Of a stretch of 64,000 nt of DNA, positions 1 through 10,309 are shown piece after piece (position 1 is the stretch's first letter; each line of letters opens with the position of its first letter). Origin of the DNA: Lactifluus volemus (Eukaryota > Basidiomycota > Agaricomycetes > Russulales > Russulaceae); assembly GCA_022376515.1 (NCBI GenBank), contig WTXI01000030.1, forward strand, positions 272,827 through 336,826, in the 5' to 3' direction. The position numbers and the translations under genes were made by a program. Under the pieces are notes generated by a model. That model was not told where the DNA came from. It ran no database searches and saw nothing but the letters and a program-made list of their open reading frames with translations.

Positions 1-940
1 GTTGTACGGAAGAAGTCGTTGATTCAACAAGAATTAGGTAAGACCCGTCAGGAACAACTATAACGATGGCTGAGTTGCGTCGTGTGGTGTAGGCCCGCCG
101 GTGTCCCAACGACTCACAATCGGATCTCTCCCCGACATTGTCCTCTTAGACATATTCGGTTTCTATCTGGACGAAGATGGAAACCCACGGGACTGGGAAA
201 CGCTGGTGCATGTTTGCCAACGATGGCGATACCTCGTTTTTGAATCACCAATCCGTCTCAATCTGCAACTGTTTTGCACAAAGATAATATCTGTGAGGAA
301 ACTGTTGCATGTATGGCCAGCATCACTTCCTATCACTATCTGGTTCCTTTACAGCAAGTATAGACCGGACCATTCCGTAGACGGCTTCGACAACATCGTT
401 GCCGCATTGAAGCATTGTGATCGCGTACGCAAGATTTATATCGCCAATACAGAGGATCATCTATGGGAAGATATTTTCACGGCAATGCAGGGACAATTTC
501 CAATCTTGAGATCTCTTTCGTTTTGCTCACTTCGTGGGGTGAGGACCCTACCCGATACATTCTTCAACTTGAATGGATCCGCCCCGTGTCTACAACATCT
601 CACTCTCCGGTCAATCTCATTTCCATCGTTGCCACGACTCCTCCTGTTCACAGGTGACCTCACATCTCTTCGACTTTTCTATATACCTACTTCTGGGTAC
701 ATTTCACCTGTGACAATGGCCGCATCCCTGTCTGCGTTGCCAAAGCTCGAATCCCTTGTCATCAATTTCGGATATCCGACACCTCACCCACAACGAAGAG
801 ACAGACCTTTACCGCCACCGACCCGGTTTGTTTTCCCCGTTCTAACTGAGTTGGGATTTCAAGGTGTCAGCGAGTATTTGGAAGTTCTCGCGGCACGGAT
901 CGATACTCCTCTACTCCATCTTCTTTTCACTCTTACCACC

Positions 941-1696
941 ATGTCCTCTCCCTCCGAGGTTGAGAACATCCTTTCCCCTGCCCCACAGGACATCCATATG
1001 ACTCCTTCCCCTCCAGTACCTTCCAGTGGCCCTGACCGACCTGCTGAGAAGGGAGGGGTTAAAATCAAACGGTCCCCTACTGTGGACAACGAACTTTCGG
1101 TCTTTGACATCCACAACATCTTCCGTCGTCGCTGGTTCCTCTCGAGGACCCACCTCTTGACCAACGTCATCTCAGCCCAAAAGGATGAGGATGGAAACAT
1201 TTCTTGGGTGGAGTTCACTCCCCCATATCATTCACACCTGGTTAAGTGCGCTGTCGTGCTGGTACCTCACCCTGTCCTCAAGGTGAAAAAGGTAATGTTT
1301 GCATATATTTTGGAGCTTCTACGAGAAGGAGGCCACGAGGCCTTTTTCGAACTCAAGAAGGGCGGCCGCAAGGCCAACAATGCCCAGAAGGAGAAGAGGC
1401 GTCTTGCACGGAAGAGAAGCCGTGCCTCAAAACGTGAAAGGGAACGGGAAGCTGCGAAAGCGGCCAAACTTCCCACGCGCCAGCGGCAATGTGAGGCATG
1501 CGGACGTAAGTTCGAGTCCCGCAAAACTGCCAAGAAGCACAAGTGCCCCAATTCCAAAGTAGTTCGTGTGAGTAAGGAAGCAGCCAGCGGACAGGCCTCA
1601 CAAGCCACACCCGCGGCAGAGTTGGACAAGCCTCCTGCTACCCCCACCCCCCCACACCTACTCCCCCACCACACATCACTTCCCTACCTGCGGTAA
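941..1696 (+). CDS. LINE ORF1-like protein with C2HC finger, fused in frame to the F-box gene
   Basis: An ATG in good context (accaccATG) opens a 251-residue frame: an acidic/proline-rich N-terminus, a central alpha/beta part (around residues 50-150), a long Lys/Arg-rich stretch (residues 140-180) and a single zinc-finger-like motif CEACGRKFESRKTAKKHKC, then a proline-rich tail. Basic, finger-bearing ORF1 proteins are typical RNA-binding partners of LINE reverse transcriptases. The same frame is open upstream through the F-box exon, giving one uninterrupted frame from 93 to 1696. Assignment to a particular LINE clade is not certain. Confidence 0.6.
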   Translation: MSSPSEVENILSPAPQDIHMTPSPPVPSSGPDRPAEKGGVKIKRSPTVDNELSVFDIHNIFRRRWFLSRTHLLTNVISAQKDEDGNISWVEFTPPYHSHLVKCAVVLVPHPVLKVKKVMFAYILELLREGGHEAFFELKKGGRKANNAQKEKRRLARKRSRASKREREREAAKAAKLPTRQRQCEACGRKFESRKTAKKHKCPNSKVVRVSKEAASGQASQATPAAELDKPPATPTPPHLLPHHTSLPYLR

Positions 1697-1890
1697 CTGG
1701 AGACTCGCAAGATAACAGCCCCTTCATGTGGATTCACAGCATAGGGACTGGTCACGAACGCAAAATCCGAAAGGAGGATGCACAGAGATATAGGGAGACG
1801 GGCTTATGGGCGCCGGGTCGGTCCAAAACCTGTGGCTGACTAGTGATGATACAATCCTGTCTCGTACATACAACGATTTGTTAAGATAAA

Positions 1891-2199
1891 GTGTTTCGGG
1901 GTCCTGTGCCCGTTATCACAGGACACGCCTTTACAGGGGAGTACACACAAAGATTTTTCCCCCGTCACACTCCAGAACATATCGCATGCCAATGCGGCGA
2001 AACTTTACAAACGATCGAGCATGTCATCATGCACTGCCCAATTTTCGACGCCGCGCGCCGCCGACATCTTATGTCCAAGGGCCGCACTTGGAGCCTCAAA
2101 CAGCTCCTCGAAACCCAGAAGCGCGTCCAAAAGCTGCTTCGGTTCTTAGAGGAGACGAGGGCCTGCAATAAACCGCGGGCTGTCTGGGAACCAGACTGA
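1891..2199 (+). pseudogene. C-terminal remnant of LINE ORF2
   Basis: About 100 residues with the cysteine/histidine pattern of the end of LINE polyproteins: CQCGETLQTIEHVIMHCPIF preceded by GHAFTGEYTQRFF, as found downstream of the RNase H or RT region in several basidiomycete LINEs. There is no RT core in this insert. The 1700-1890 stretch between the two frames is noncoding and probably contains the internal deletion junction. 2200-2417 is a 3' UTR leading to the A tail. Confidence 0.6.
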
Positions 2200-3051
2200 G
2201 GCACAGGGTCTTTTTCTTCCGCATCAGAGTCACCCCTGTTGCATTTATTTACACACATATACTCGACCACCACCTAAACATAATCACACTACTACAGACG
2301 GATGGCCTCCGGCCGTCCTCCACTCATCATCCATACATGTTAGTCATAACGTGTAGATACCATTCGCGACCGCCTCTGTGCCACGTTGCACGCGCTGCGG
2401 AATACAAATTCGGATTCAAAAAAAAAAAAAAAAAAAGATACTCCTCTACTCGAAGACTTCAATATAAACTTCTTCCATCAGCCAGAGCTTATCTTTGACA
2501 TCCCCCAAACGATCCGGTTGTTTGGCCACCTAAGTTGGTTCAGGCCATCCAGTTTAGGCCTGAATTTCAATCTGCCTTATGACGCCTCCATCCTTTTTTC
2601 CTCCTCAAAGATAATGCCTCATTCCGCGGGTCCCCGCGTGTGGAAAATCACGTGCGAAAGGTCGGATTGGCAACTCTCTTCTGTAGCACAGATATGCAGC
2701 CAGATTCTCCATTTCCACACTAGCGTGGAGTCACTCAACATTGGCCTCGCGCGTCACTCCTTGGAATGGATCCAGCAAGACGAGATAGATTCCATTCTAT
2801 GGTCCCAACTATTTCATTCATTTGCCTCTGTCCACAGTCTGGACATACATGCCCGGCTAGAGCCATTCATCGCAGCTGCGTTGCAGGGGCTCACGGAAGA
2901 ATCAGCCGCCAAAGTTTTCCCCTCACTACATAGCCTTTTCATTGTGGGGAAGGCGTCAGAGGAAACTGTGCAAGAAGGGATACAATCATTTGTCGCAGCT
3001 CGCCAGCACTCTTCTCACCCTGTTGCTATCTTTTTCCGCGAAGTTGATTGA

Positions 3052-4320
3052 AGACATCGCCATGGGTAAGGTTGCCGCTGTGGTTGAAGCCACCCTCATT
3101 TTCTTCTTTCCACTCTTTCCCTTTCCTCCTTCCATCCTTTGACCTCATCCCATTATTTTGGGTGATCTGACAGCGATCCTGGACTGCAAGTATATCGTAT
3201 CACCAACCCCGTGCCCTATATCCCACCTTCTACTCCGCAACGTCCCCTCAGCCACGAACCACCTTTTATGCCTTGGCACAGTGCTATGTTACACTGGCCC
3301 GTCTCCCCTTGAATCTCTAATACCCGGTTTTGGTTATTGATGTTTTGTGCCTTGGTTCTCATGTTTCTCCCCGTCGTTGTCGTTACTACTACATTGCGAT
3401 AGTCTCGTGCCCCCTTCACTTAACTAGCTCGTTTCTCATTCCTTACTAACGCTTTGAAATTATAGTTTGATTTCCGCTACGTCATGGTTGATGCCATTAT
3501 CTTTGCTTTTGTATGACTGCGCCACGATCTACATCAGCTACCCTGTAGGTACGGTTTTGAAATGTATTGAAAGATTGAGATTTGGAGAACGAAGGAGAAG
3601 CAGCCCCCTTCTATCAGATATTCTGAAAGTGGGTGAGAGCTCTGGCAGAAGCCAAGTAGGAGACGCGTGCGGAATGTGTACGCGTCCAAGTCAACGTGGG
3701 CCACACCACCAAGAACCCAGGAAAAAAAAAGTAGGAGAAAGGTACCAACCAATGAACAGTAAGACGCTGTGTGTTATGTGGAATATTCCCTTTACCTGTC
3801 TTGCAAACCAGCTTACACCTGCATCGACCAAGCATCTCAACTTGATTAAAACCGTGCGGACAATCTCAAAGCCAAAGGTTCGCAAAGAGCGCGATGCTGT
3901 GCATGACCCAATTCGATGTGAGTGGCATGCCGCGGCATCGATCAGTCATTTATCCATTTTAGTGAGTAAGCATTCATGGTCACGACTCGGAGTCAGCTCT
4001 TCCGAGACGTCATTTCACATTCAGCCTCGAAACTTGGGATCTTCGCATGGGTTCTTGAAAGAAGATATTTGACATCGCCGATCAGGGGGAGAAAGCTCGA
4101 TATCGTCACCGGCAAGCTAGAGGTGGCGGGCGAGTGCTCCAACCGATGTGACGTGCAACTGAAGGATACTGAATGTAAGTCCCGTAAAAAAAAAAGAGTT
4201 GGCTCTAAAGGAGAGATGGACTCGGGAATGCTACATACCCATTGGTCTTTCGTTCCGCTTTCGTTAGAGGGGATTAGTAGGGCATGGGCTCACGTTGCAT
4301 CGTTCCAAGTCCTCCTATTA
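3052..4320. repeat. Intergenic part of duplicated unit A
   Basis: No gene supported. The whole stretch is recognisably similar to 14320-15140 downstream of F-box gene 3 (for example the shared block beginning tctgacagcgatcc at about 3168 and 14434), so it is part of the segmental duplication. Copy A is longer by several insertions. Confidence 0.7.
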
Positions 4321-4388
4321 TGTCAGCTCTTCGCTCGCGGTAAGCTCGCGTAGTTCCGCGCTCTGCATCCACGCGTGATATGTCTGTG
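4321..4388 (+). promoter_or_regulatory. Conserved upstream block, F-box promoter class I (gene 2)
   Basis: A near-identical block (tcgctcgcggtaagctcgcg, then tagttccgcgctctgc) occurs about 250-258 bases before the first ATG of F-box genes 2, 4 and 5. The fixed spacing suggests a shared promoter element or transcription start region. Function is inferred from conservation only. Confidence 0.45.
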
Positions 4389-4578
4389 ATCAAGTGCTGT
4401 AGGGCCAACGCCAACTGAAGTCTCATTCGCGATCTAAGAAAAAGCCTCGTCACGATTGTGACAGCGTGATGGTGTCACCGACCCTCGGTGATTGCCGCGG
4501 TGTCGACTTCTCCGGCCGGGCAAGGTCGGAGCACGTTCCGGCTAAGCAACTGCACCCACTAGCGAATCAATCGCTTTG

Positions 4579-6083
4579 ATGCAAATGGATGGTCACTCCA
4601 TAGGCTCAAATAGCAAAAACGTTGTTGCACCCCACCGCAAGGGATTGTTTATTCAACCCGGACCAGGTAAGACTCATCAACTACTAAAACCACAACGATT
4701 GCTGAGCTGTGAGGTGTGGTGTCGGTACTAGCCCTGGCGTTCCCACGAATCACAATCAAATCACTCCCCGACACTGTCCTCCTAGAAATATTCGAGTTTT
4801 ATCTCAGATACATATGGGATTGGGAGACACTGGTGCACGTATGCCGAATGTGGCGATTCGTCGTTTTTGGATCACCAATCCGTCTCGATCTGCGACTTAT
4901 TTGCACGGAGGGAACACCTGTCAGGAAGTCGTTGGATGTCTGGCCAGCATTTCCCCTCGTTCTCCGATCTTATACCGAGTCGAAATTGGATAGCTCCGAA
5001 GACAGTTTCGACAACCTCGTTGCCACATTGGAGCACTGTGATCGCGTACGCCAGATCGACATCACCAATCCAGCAGATGTTCTATGGAAAAAACTTGTCA
5101 CGGCAATGGATGAACCATTTACAGCATTGAGATCACTTTGCTTTGATTCACTTGGTGAGGCGGTTCCTCTCCCCGATACATTCTTGAACGGATCCTACCC
5201 GTGTCTCCAATATCTCGATCTTTCGTCATTACCATTTCCGTCGCTTCCACGACTTCTCTTGTCTACAAGTGACCTCACATTTCTTCGTCTTTTCGATATA
5301 CCTAATTCCGGGTACATCCCTCCCGAGACAATGGCTACATGCCTGTCTGCGTTGCCAAAGCTCAAATCCCTCTTTATCCATTTCAGGTTCCAGACGCCTC
5401 ACCCTCAACCAAGGAACCGACCTGTACCGCCACAGACCCGGTCTGTCCTCCCCGCTCTCACAGAGTTGACATTCAAAGGTGTGAGCGAGTACCTGGAAGT
5501 CCTCGTGGGCCGAATAGATGCCCCTCTACTCGATGACTTCACGATAGTCTTCTTCTATCGACTTGTGTTTTACACCCCCCAAATTATTCGGTTCTTTGGT
5601 CACCTAGACTCATTCAGGTTACCCAGTCTAGACTTGGTATTCAATTCTCGCGAGGCTTCTCTCCCTGTTCCCTCAAGAACGAAACATTTTTCTCACTCGT
5701 GGCGAATCTACCGCAAAAGGTTCGACTGGAAAGTCTTTTCTTTATTGCAAATATGCAGCCGGATTCTGCCCTTCAGAGACCGCTCTAGCGTGAACGTTCT
5801 CAACATCGTATCCTGGTCACGTCCAGATCCTGACAACATGGATCCCACGTTATGGCTCCAACTTTTTCATTCATTTCCCTCTGTCCAGAAACTTCAAATA
5901 AACGTCGCGCTGGAACCGTTTATCGCAGCAGTTTTACAAGGGCTCACGGGGGAATCAGCCGCCGATGTGCTCCCCTCGCTATACAGCCTTTCCTTTTTCG
6001 GGGATAGGTCAGACGACTCGGAAGCTGCACCACATGCACTGGTTGGAAAATTCCCTTTTGAGGCCAGCAAAACCTTAACATAA
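4579..6083 (+). CDS. F-box protein, gene 2 (C-terminus replaced by a MITE)
   Basis: Exons 4579-4666 and 4732-6083; intron of 65 bp, phase 1; 479 residues. The leader begins MQMDGHSIGSNSKN, followed by an F-box (SLPDTVLLEIFEFYL ... VHVCRMWRFVVFGSPIRLDLRL) at about residues 40-85 and leucine-rich stretches. The first ATG is chosen because the leader is conserved in other copies. The last 15 residues (ALVGKFPFEASKTLT) come from a transposon that entered at 6037. The family ending (IQSFIAARQHSGHPVDLIR, stop 6469-6471) lies stranded beyond it at 6411-6471. The F-box and most of the substrate region are intact, so a slightly truncated receptor could still be made. Its duplicate without the insertion is gene 4. 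Confidence 0.85.
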
Positions 6084-6406
6084 TCATGACATAAGGCCAT
6101 TTGTTTTTCTTCATTTTTTATGAAGATAAATATAAATAAAATGATTATATATTATTAAGCTAAATGTATGACACAAAATGAAAGTAAAGTATTTTTACTC
6201 AAACCTATCTTGTGTGTGATCTAGTACAATGTCTATCAATCAGAGAAGTGTGATTTTGGCTTAATTTTGTGATGTACATTTAGCTTAACAAAATATAATC
6301 ATTTTATTCATATTTATTCTCATAAAAAATGAAGAAAAACAAATGGCCTTATATTACGATTATGTCAAGATTTTGTTGGCCTCAAAAGGCAGTATCCCAA
6401 CCAGTG
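6037..6406. mobile_element. 370-bp MITE with ~145-bp terminal inverted repeats (CACTG ends)
   Basis: The left end CACTGGTTGG... and the right end ...CCAACCAGTG are inverted copies, and the inverted match continues about 145 bases inward with scattered differences, so the element can fold back almost completely. ATG flanks both sides (6034-6036 and 6407-6409), while the duplicate gene has a single ATG at this point (16822-16824). CACTG ends with a 3-bp target duplication fit the CACTA/EnSpm superfamily; superfamily assignment is inference. It has no coding capacity and is AT-rich compared with its surroundings. Confidence 0.88.
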
Positions 6407-6471
6407 ATGGCATACAATCATTTATCGCGGCCCGCCAGCACAGCGGCCACCCGGTAGACTTAATCCGCTAG

Positions 6472-7144
6472 AGGCGAGGACATCGTAAGGTCAGTGTGCC
6501 AGCTATTTTTTTTTTGTTACAAGTCCCTCGTTATATTCTTCCACTCGTCCGCTTTCCTCTTACCATTTGCCCATTATATTTCGTCTGACAGCGATTCTGG
6601 ACAGCATGTATGCCACCAACCTGTGCCTTATGGCCCATCTTATTCCTCAACGTCACAACCACTTAATAATACGCTGCATGTTTAGTGCTATGTTACACTT
6701 GCCACTGGAATACAGGCCCGGGAGCATACAAAAGGAGGGGCTAGGGAGACTTACATTCAGAGAGCTGTGGCATCAAGTAGCAACGTGGAGACTATCACAA
6801 ATGCAGTGTAACGATATGAAAGGGAGGGGTAATCAACTTAATGGGACCAGGATGCAAGGAAAGGCTTCGTAATAGGAAAATGGGTTGTGAACTGAGGCAG
6901 ACCCTAGGAGACTGACAGAAATGAGAAACGAATCAGCAGGGTCATAAAAAGCATAAGGAGATACAAGGCGCTCCAGAACAACCAGAAACACGTGGGGTCG
7001 TCTTTTGGTTCACCGTGACCTAGAACTGAGACACCTGGAAGATATGTATGAGACAATATATTCTCACACATAGGGTCCAGTGTGACTGTCTCGACGTATG
7101 GCATGCGGGTCTCCACTTTGTGCCTGAACAAGTCGACCGCAGAG
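6472..7144. repeat. Intergenic, duplicated downstream region of F-box gene 2
   Basis: No gene seen. It matches 16887-17588 downstream of F-box gene 4 along most of its length (for example the block gtcgtcttttggttcaccgt at both sites). Confidence 0.7.
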
Positions 7145-7157
7145 TATAATGACAGTG

Positions 7158-9431
7158 TTTTTTTTTTTTTTTTTTTTTTGAATTGGGGTTTAGAGTCCCC
7201 GCGTATATTGCGACAAGACTAAGTTACTCTGTACAAGGTACTATCCAAATGGAGACGCAAGTAAGGAAACAAGAAAGATAAAGGGGAGGGAAGAAGGAGT
7301 TAAAATAGGAGGTGTAGAAAGAGAAGAGGAGAGCGCGGCCGGAGGCCGGAATCATTCAAGGAGGGTTGGGGCAGGGTGGGAGGGGCCTGAGGCCCTGTTG
7401 TGAGAGGAGTAAAAATTTAGCAAGACGTCTGCCTCCTGCTTTGGTGGAGAAGAGGTAATGTGAAGAGAGGCCTTCGATGGTAGAGGCGTGAGAATCCGAG
7501 TGGAGGCGGCAGTCGAAGAGGACGTGATTGATAGAGTATCGGTGTATGGGGGGTGGTGTGGGCGGGCCCGAGTGTAGAGGGGAGAGGATGGGTGTGAAAG
7601 GGACGTCGTTGCAGGGGCAGAAAGTGTTGTCTCCTGCAAGCGGCCGGAACTGGTCGCTGTAATCCGCAAAGAAGGCATGTTGACTAAGGATTTGTAACCC
7701 AGATGTGAAGAGATGTCTGTTTTTGTGAGAGAGCAGTCCCTGGACAAAGGGTGGAGGTCGGTTTGAAGGAGTGGTGGGGCACACACGCCAGGCTTTATGG
7801 CCTGGCGTGCGAGGGAGCTCGCCGGAGGCGAGCTCCCTCGCCCATAAGTGAAAGGCGAGGTTGGAGGGGGGAGCCGGGGGTTCGATGACCAGGGTGGGTT
7901 GGAGTTCCCGGAGGAGGCGAGCCAGTTCCGAAGCTCCCGGGGCACAAGCCCAAGTTTCCTTGAAGAGCCGTAGCTCAACGGTGTGCTCTGGGGAAGGATC
8001 CAAAAAGGAGGAGAGAGAAGAAGTAAAAGAGGAAGCAAAAGAAAGAAAGGGGGACTTAGTGGAAGTGTTCGTAAGGTAAGGTAGTACCAGCTTGTTTGGT
8101 AAGAGAATGAAGAGGGAGCCCCCGAAGGGAGTGAGAGGAAAAAATTGAGACCCTGCGAAAGGGCCTTGAGGAGTGACCATCTACGGTCCACGCCCACCGA
8201 CGGCCCCGACTGCAGCAACCTCTCCCCACTGTATAGTAAGAAGGTATGTCCGTACGAGTCAGGGGTGGGAAGGGGAAGAGAGCGAACGTAAAGAAAGTGG
8301 GTGAGAGGAGGGGGATTCAAGATGAGGGAGCGAGTAGCAGAGAGGTCTGTCTTCGAAGAAGTGCAGGAAGTAAAGCCTGGATGTGACCAGGTCGACAAAT
8401 AAGGAGGGGAAGGGTAAGAGAAAGAAAAGGGAGCGGGTGTTCTGGACTTAACAAGGGACCAAAGGTTCGTAAGAGGTAGGAAGGTGGAATGCCACCGGGA
8501 AATGGGGTTCATCCATACCAAAGTGAGCAAAGGGGAGGAGGGAGGAAGCGAGGAGAGGCGCGTAACGTATTGGGATCTAAGTTTAAGGAGGGTGTAACGT
8601 ACAGGGGGTATACCGAGCAAGTGATGTAAAGGTGCGGTAGGTGTGGTCTGGAAGGCGCCACTAAGGTGGCGACAGGCCTGGTTCTGTGCCACCTGTAGTG
8701 GTTGGATCAAGCCTTTCTGTTGAACGTCAGTGAACCAGATGGGGGAACTGTATGTAAGAATCGGGAGGATTACCGCGAGGTAGACTTTACGCCAATTAGC
8801 GAAGTCAAGACCTCGAATTGAATTGCCAAGGACCCCCAAGGCCGCTAGGGAAGAGCGGGCCCTGGAGGCCATGATGGAGACATGTTCTTTCCACGAGAGC
8901 GTGGGGTTGAAGTAGACACCTAGATAGCGAACCACCTTGGAAGATTTGACTGTGTACTCACCATTAGAGGGATCCCGTAGGGCGAGACGAGTGATATGAG
9001 GGCCGAAGTGGCGTTCGACATGGCGGGAGCGGAAGACCATGAATTCTGTCTTCTCCGGGTCGAGCCGGAGCCCCACATCGAAGAGCCAGGAAGCTGCTTG
9101 CTCATACAAACGCGCGGCCTTCGACGCCGCAGAGCGGTATGTTTCCCCACTGGCGGTGATGCAGCCGTTGTCAACATATAACTGGAAGGAGGTGAAAGGA
9201 GAGGGGTTGGAGGAGTTGAGGAGGGTAAGGAGGGGGGCAGTATAAATAGCCGAAAGGATGGGAGAGAGGGGCGACCCCTGGGGGGTGCCATAAGAGAGTG
9301 ACTGGGGGTCATGAGTATACCCGTTGAACGAGAGTGAGACCGAGCGATCGGAAAGGAAGGAAAGGGTCCATTGGACGAGGGAGGGGGGAAAACTGTAAAT
9401 GTGAAGGAGGTGGGCAACCCGGGCGGGGTTT
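7158..9431 (-). mobile_element. 5'-truncated LINE, minus strand, with target duplication
   Basis: A 22-base T run (7158-7179) is the poly-A tail read from the other strand. TATAATGACAGTG precedes it (7145-7157) and TATAATGACGGTG follows the other end (9432-9444): a 13-bp target duplication with one difference. The duplicate unit B has one unbroken copy at 17589-17601. The insert contains only the 3' part of LINE ORF2, so reverse transcription stopped early. Confidence 0.9.
7352..9430 (-). pseudogene. LINE ORF2 fragment: reverse transcriptase C-terminal half and zinc region
   Basis: The frame is open from the truncation point to the stop at 7352, but the natural start is missing. Reading on the minus strand: RT motif B (GTPQGSPLSPILSAIYTAPL), motif C, thumb region, then a terminal cysteine-rich part. 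The catalytic box reads YVDN instead of YVDD (Asn codon at 9167-9169); the related element at 55.6-62.9 kb has YVDD. The loss of the second aspartate would abolish polymerisation. The C-terminal part overlaps a second open frame (7356-8180) in which the cysteine motif (CPCNDVPF ... HVLFDCRLHSD) is read, so at least one frameshift has occurred. Confidence 0.8.
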
Positions 9432-9444
9432 TATAATGACGGTG

Positions 9445-9930
9445 TTGTGACGACCTTTAATCCTGTGACCAGACGGAAGTTTGCTTCCAGCTCAGGGCCC
9501 CCGGCCCGCGCGCCGAGCGCAAGTGCGACGCGAGACGAATTGTAAATCCCGCATCGTGATGTGTGTTACTGTGCTTCTGCCAGAAGGTTTCGATCTCCCC
9601 ATGTATGTGAGTTGTGCTAGATCAAGGATGTGCGTACCTTCCGGTCAACCCATTTGTCCTTTGGCACCCACCACACCCGGTGTTTCCACCTCCGGCGCCT
9701 TCTCAGTGGTGACCGCCAACGACTGTGCAGCACCGCACAGAGAGCCTGAGGTCGATCGTGCGAAAGTCAGACATCACGTACTGTGCATGTGTATGTGCAC
9801 CAGCACACTATGATATCGTCCGTGGGGTACGGAAAGCAAGGTGGCGCCGACGAGAGTAACGGCCGCCCTGGTAGAAGTGGCGTCTTCGGGTCTTCTTCAA
9901 AGCAAAAATTCGCACGTGGCTGGAAAGGGC
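9445..9930. repeat. End of duplicated unit A
   Basis: Similar to 17602-17830 up to about 9690 (shared ttgcttccagctcagggcc), where similarity stops; this is the right edge of the segmental duplication. No gene supported. Confidence 0.6.
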
Positions 9931-10043
9931 GGCACTACAGCATGTCCCGGCGCTCTGAACTGAGCTCAAAAATCACAAAAATGTAAAAAATTAAAAAAAA
10001 ATCAGGAATCTCGTCAATTTCTCTCAAACTACCTGGAAAAGAC

Positions 10044-10283
10044 ATGGTTTACCATCATATCGGCCCTGACATGAAGCAGCTCACTCTGCAGCTCCTTGAA
10101 CAAGGTTGGGAGATCGAAGATGTGGCAGAGGTTCTTGGAGTTTCTTCGAAGAGCATTGGGCACTGTTCAGATAACTACGACGCCGAGGGTCGTGTAGATC
10201 CTCCTTCTGTCCTTCGAGGTCGCACACACACTTTGACGGCTAATGCTATTCAGGAGTTGCATGATGTTTTCTTGAGGTTCACT
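10044..10283 (+). pseudogene. Tc1/mariner-like transposase, N-terminal helix-turn-helix only
   Basis: About 79 residues with the two helix-turn-helix repeats of Tc1-like transposases common in mushrooms: MKQLTLQLLEQGWEIEDVAE, then VLGVSSKSI, VDPPSVLRGR and LTANAIQELHD. In the family this part binds the terminal inverted repeats. The expected continuation into the DDE catalytic domain is absent; the frame enters unrelated sequence after HDVFLRF. Confidence 0.7.
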
Positions 10284-10309
10284 CCACAGTCACAAAGCCT
10301 TCCCAAGAC

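Larger units (their letters stand above)
917..2436 (+). mobile_element. Internally deleted LINE insertion with poly-A tail and 15-bp target duplication
   Basis: A 1520-bp insert ends in a 19-base A run (2418-2436). The 15 bases GATACTCCTCTACTC occur just before it (902-916) and just after it (2437-2451) without a mismatch, and occur only once in the undamaged duplicate (13708-13722). This is the signature of target-primed reverse transcription. It carries an ORF1-like reading frame (941-1696) and the 3' end of a second frame (1891-2199) but no endonuclease or reverse-transcriptase core, so it is a non-autonomous derivative. The identical flanking repeats indicate a young insertion. Confidence 0.9.
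1..3051 (+). pseudogene. F-box gene 1 (5' partial), split by a LINE insertion
   Basis: F-box/leucine-rich protein gene whose leader exon starts before the window. Bases 1-37 are the end of exon 1, 38-92 the intron (gtaaga...gtgtag, phase 1), and the long exon starts at 93. The F-box core (SLPDIVLLDIF ... VHVCQRWRYLVFESPIRLNL) is followed by leucine-rich stretches (LPDTFFNLNGSAPCLQHL, MAASLSALPKLESL). At 916 the frame runs into a retroelement (917-2436) and the F-box protein resumes after the duplicated target at 2452, ending at the stop 3049-3051. Removing the insert and one target copy restores the same arrangement as F-box gene 3 (12729-14319), its duplicate. In the family such proteins bind Skp1 through the F-box and a substrate through the C-terminal part. 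Here the C-terminal 200 residues are disconnected, so the locus is probably dead or makes a chimera. Confidence 0.85.

Noticed and set aside
4709..4731. Start codons inside the first intron of F-box gene 2 (and similarly at 36112 in gene 9)
   Set aside because: The leader exon and splice sites are conserved among copies, and the frame from the leader joins exactly in phase 1, so the intronic starts are artefacts of unspliced reading.
7861..9245. Plus-strand open frames opposite the truncated LINE (also at 56.1-58.5 kb)
   Set aside because: Shadows of the GC-rich reverse-transcriptase coding strand; the minus strand carries the RT motifs.
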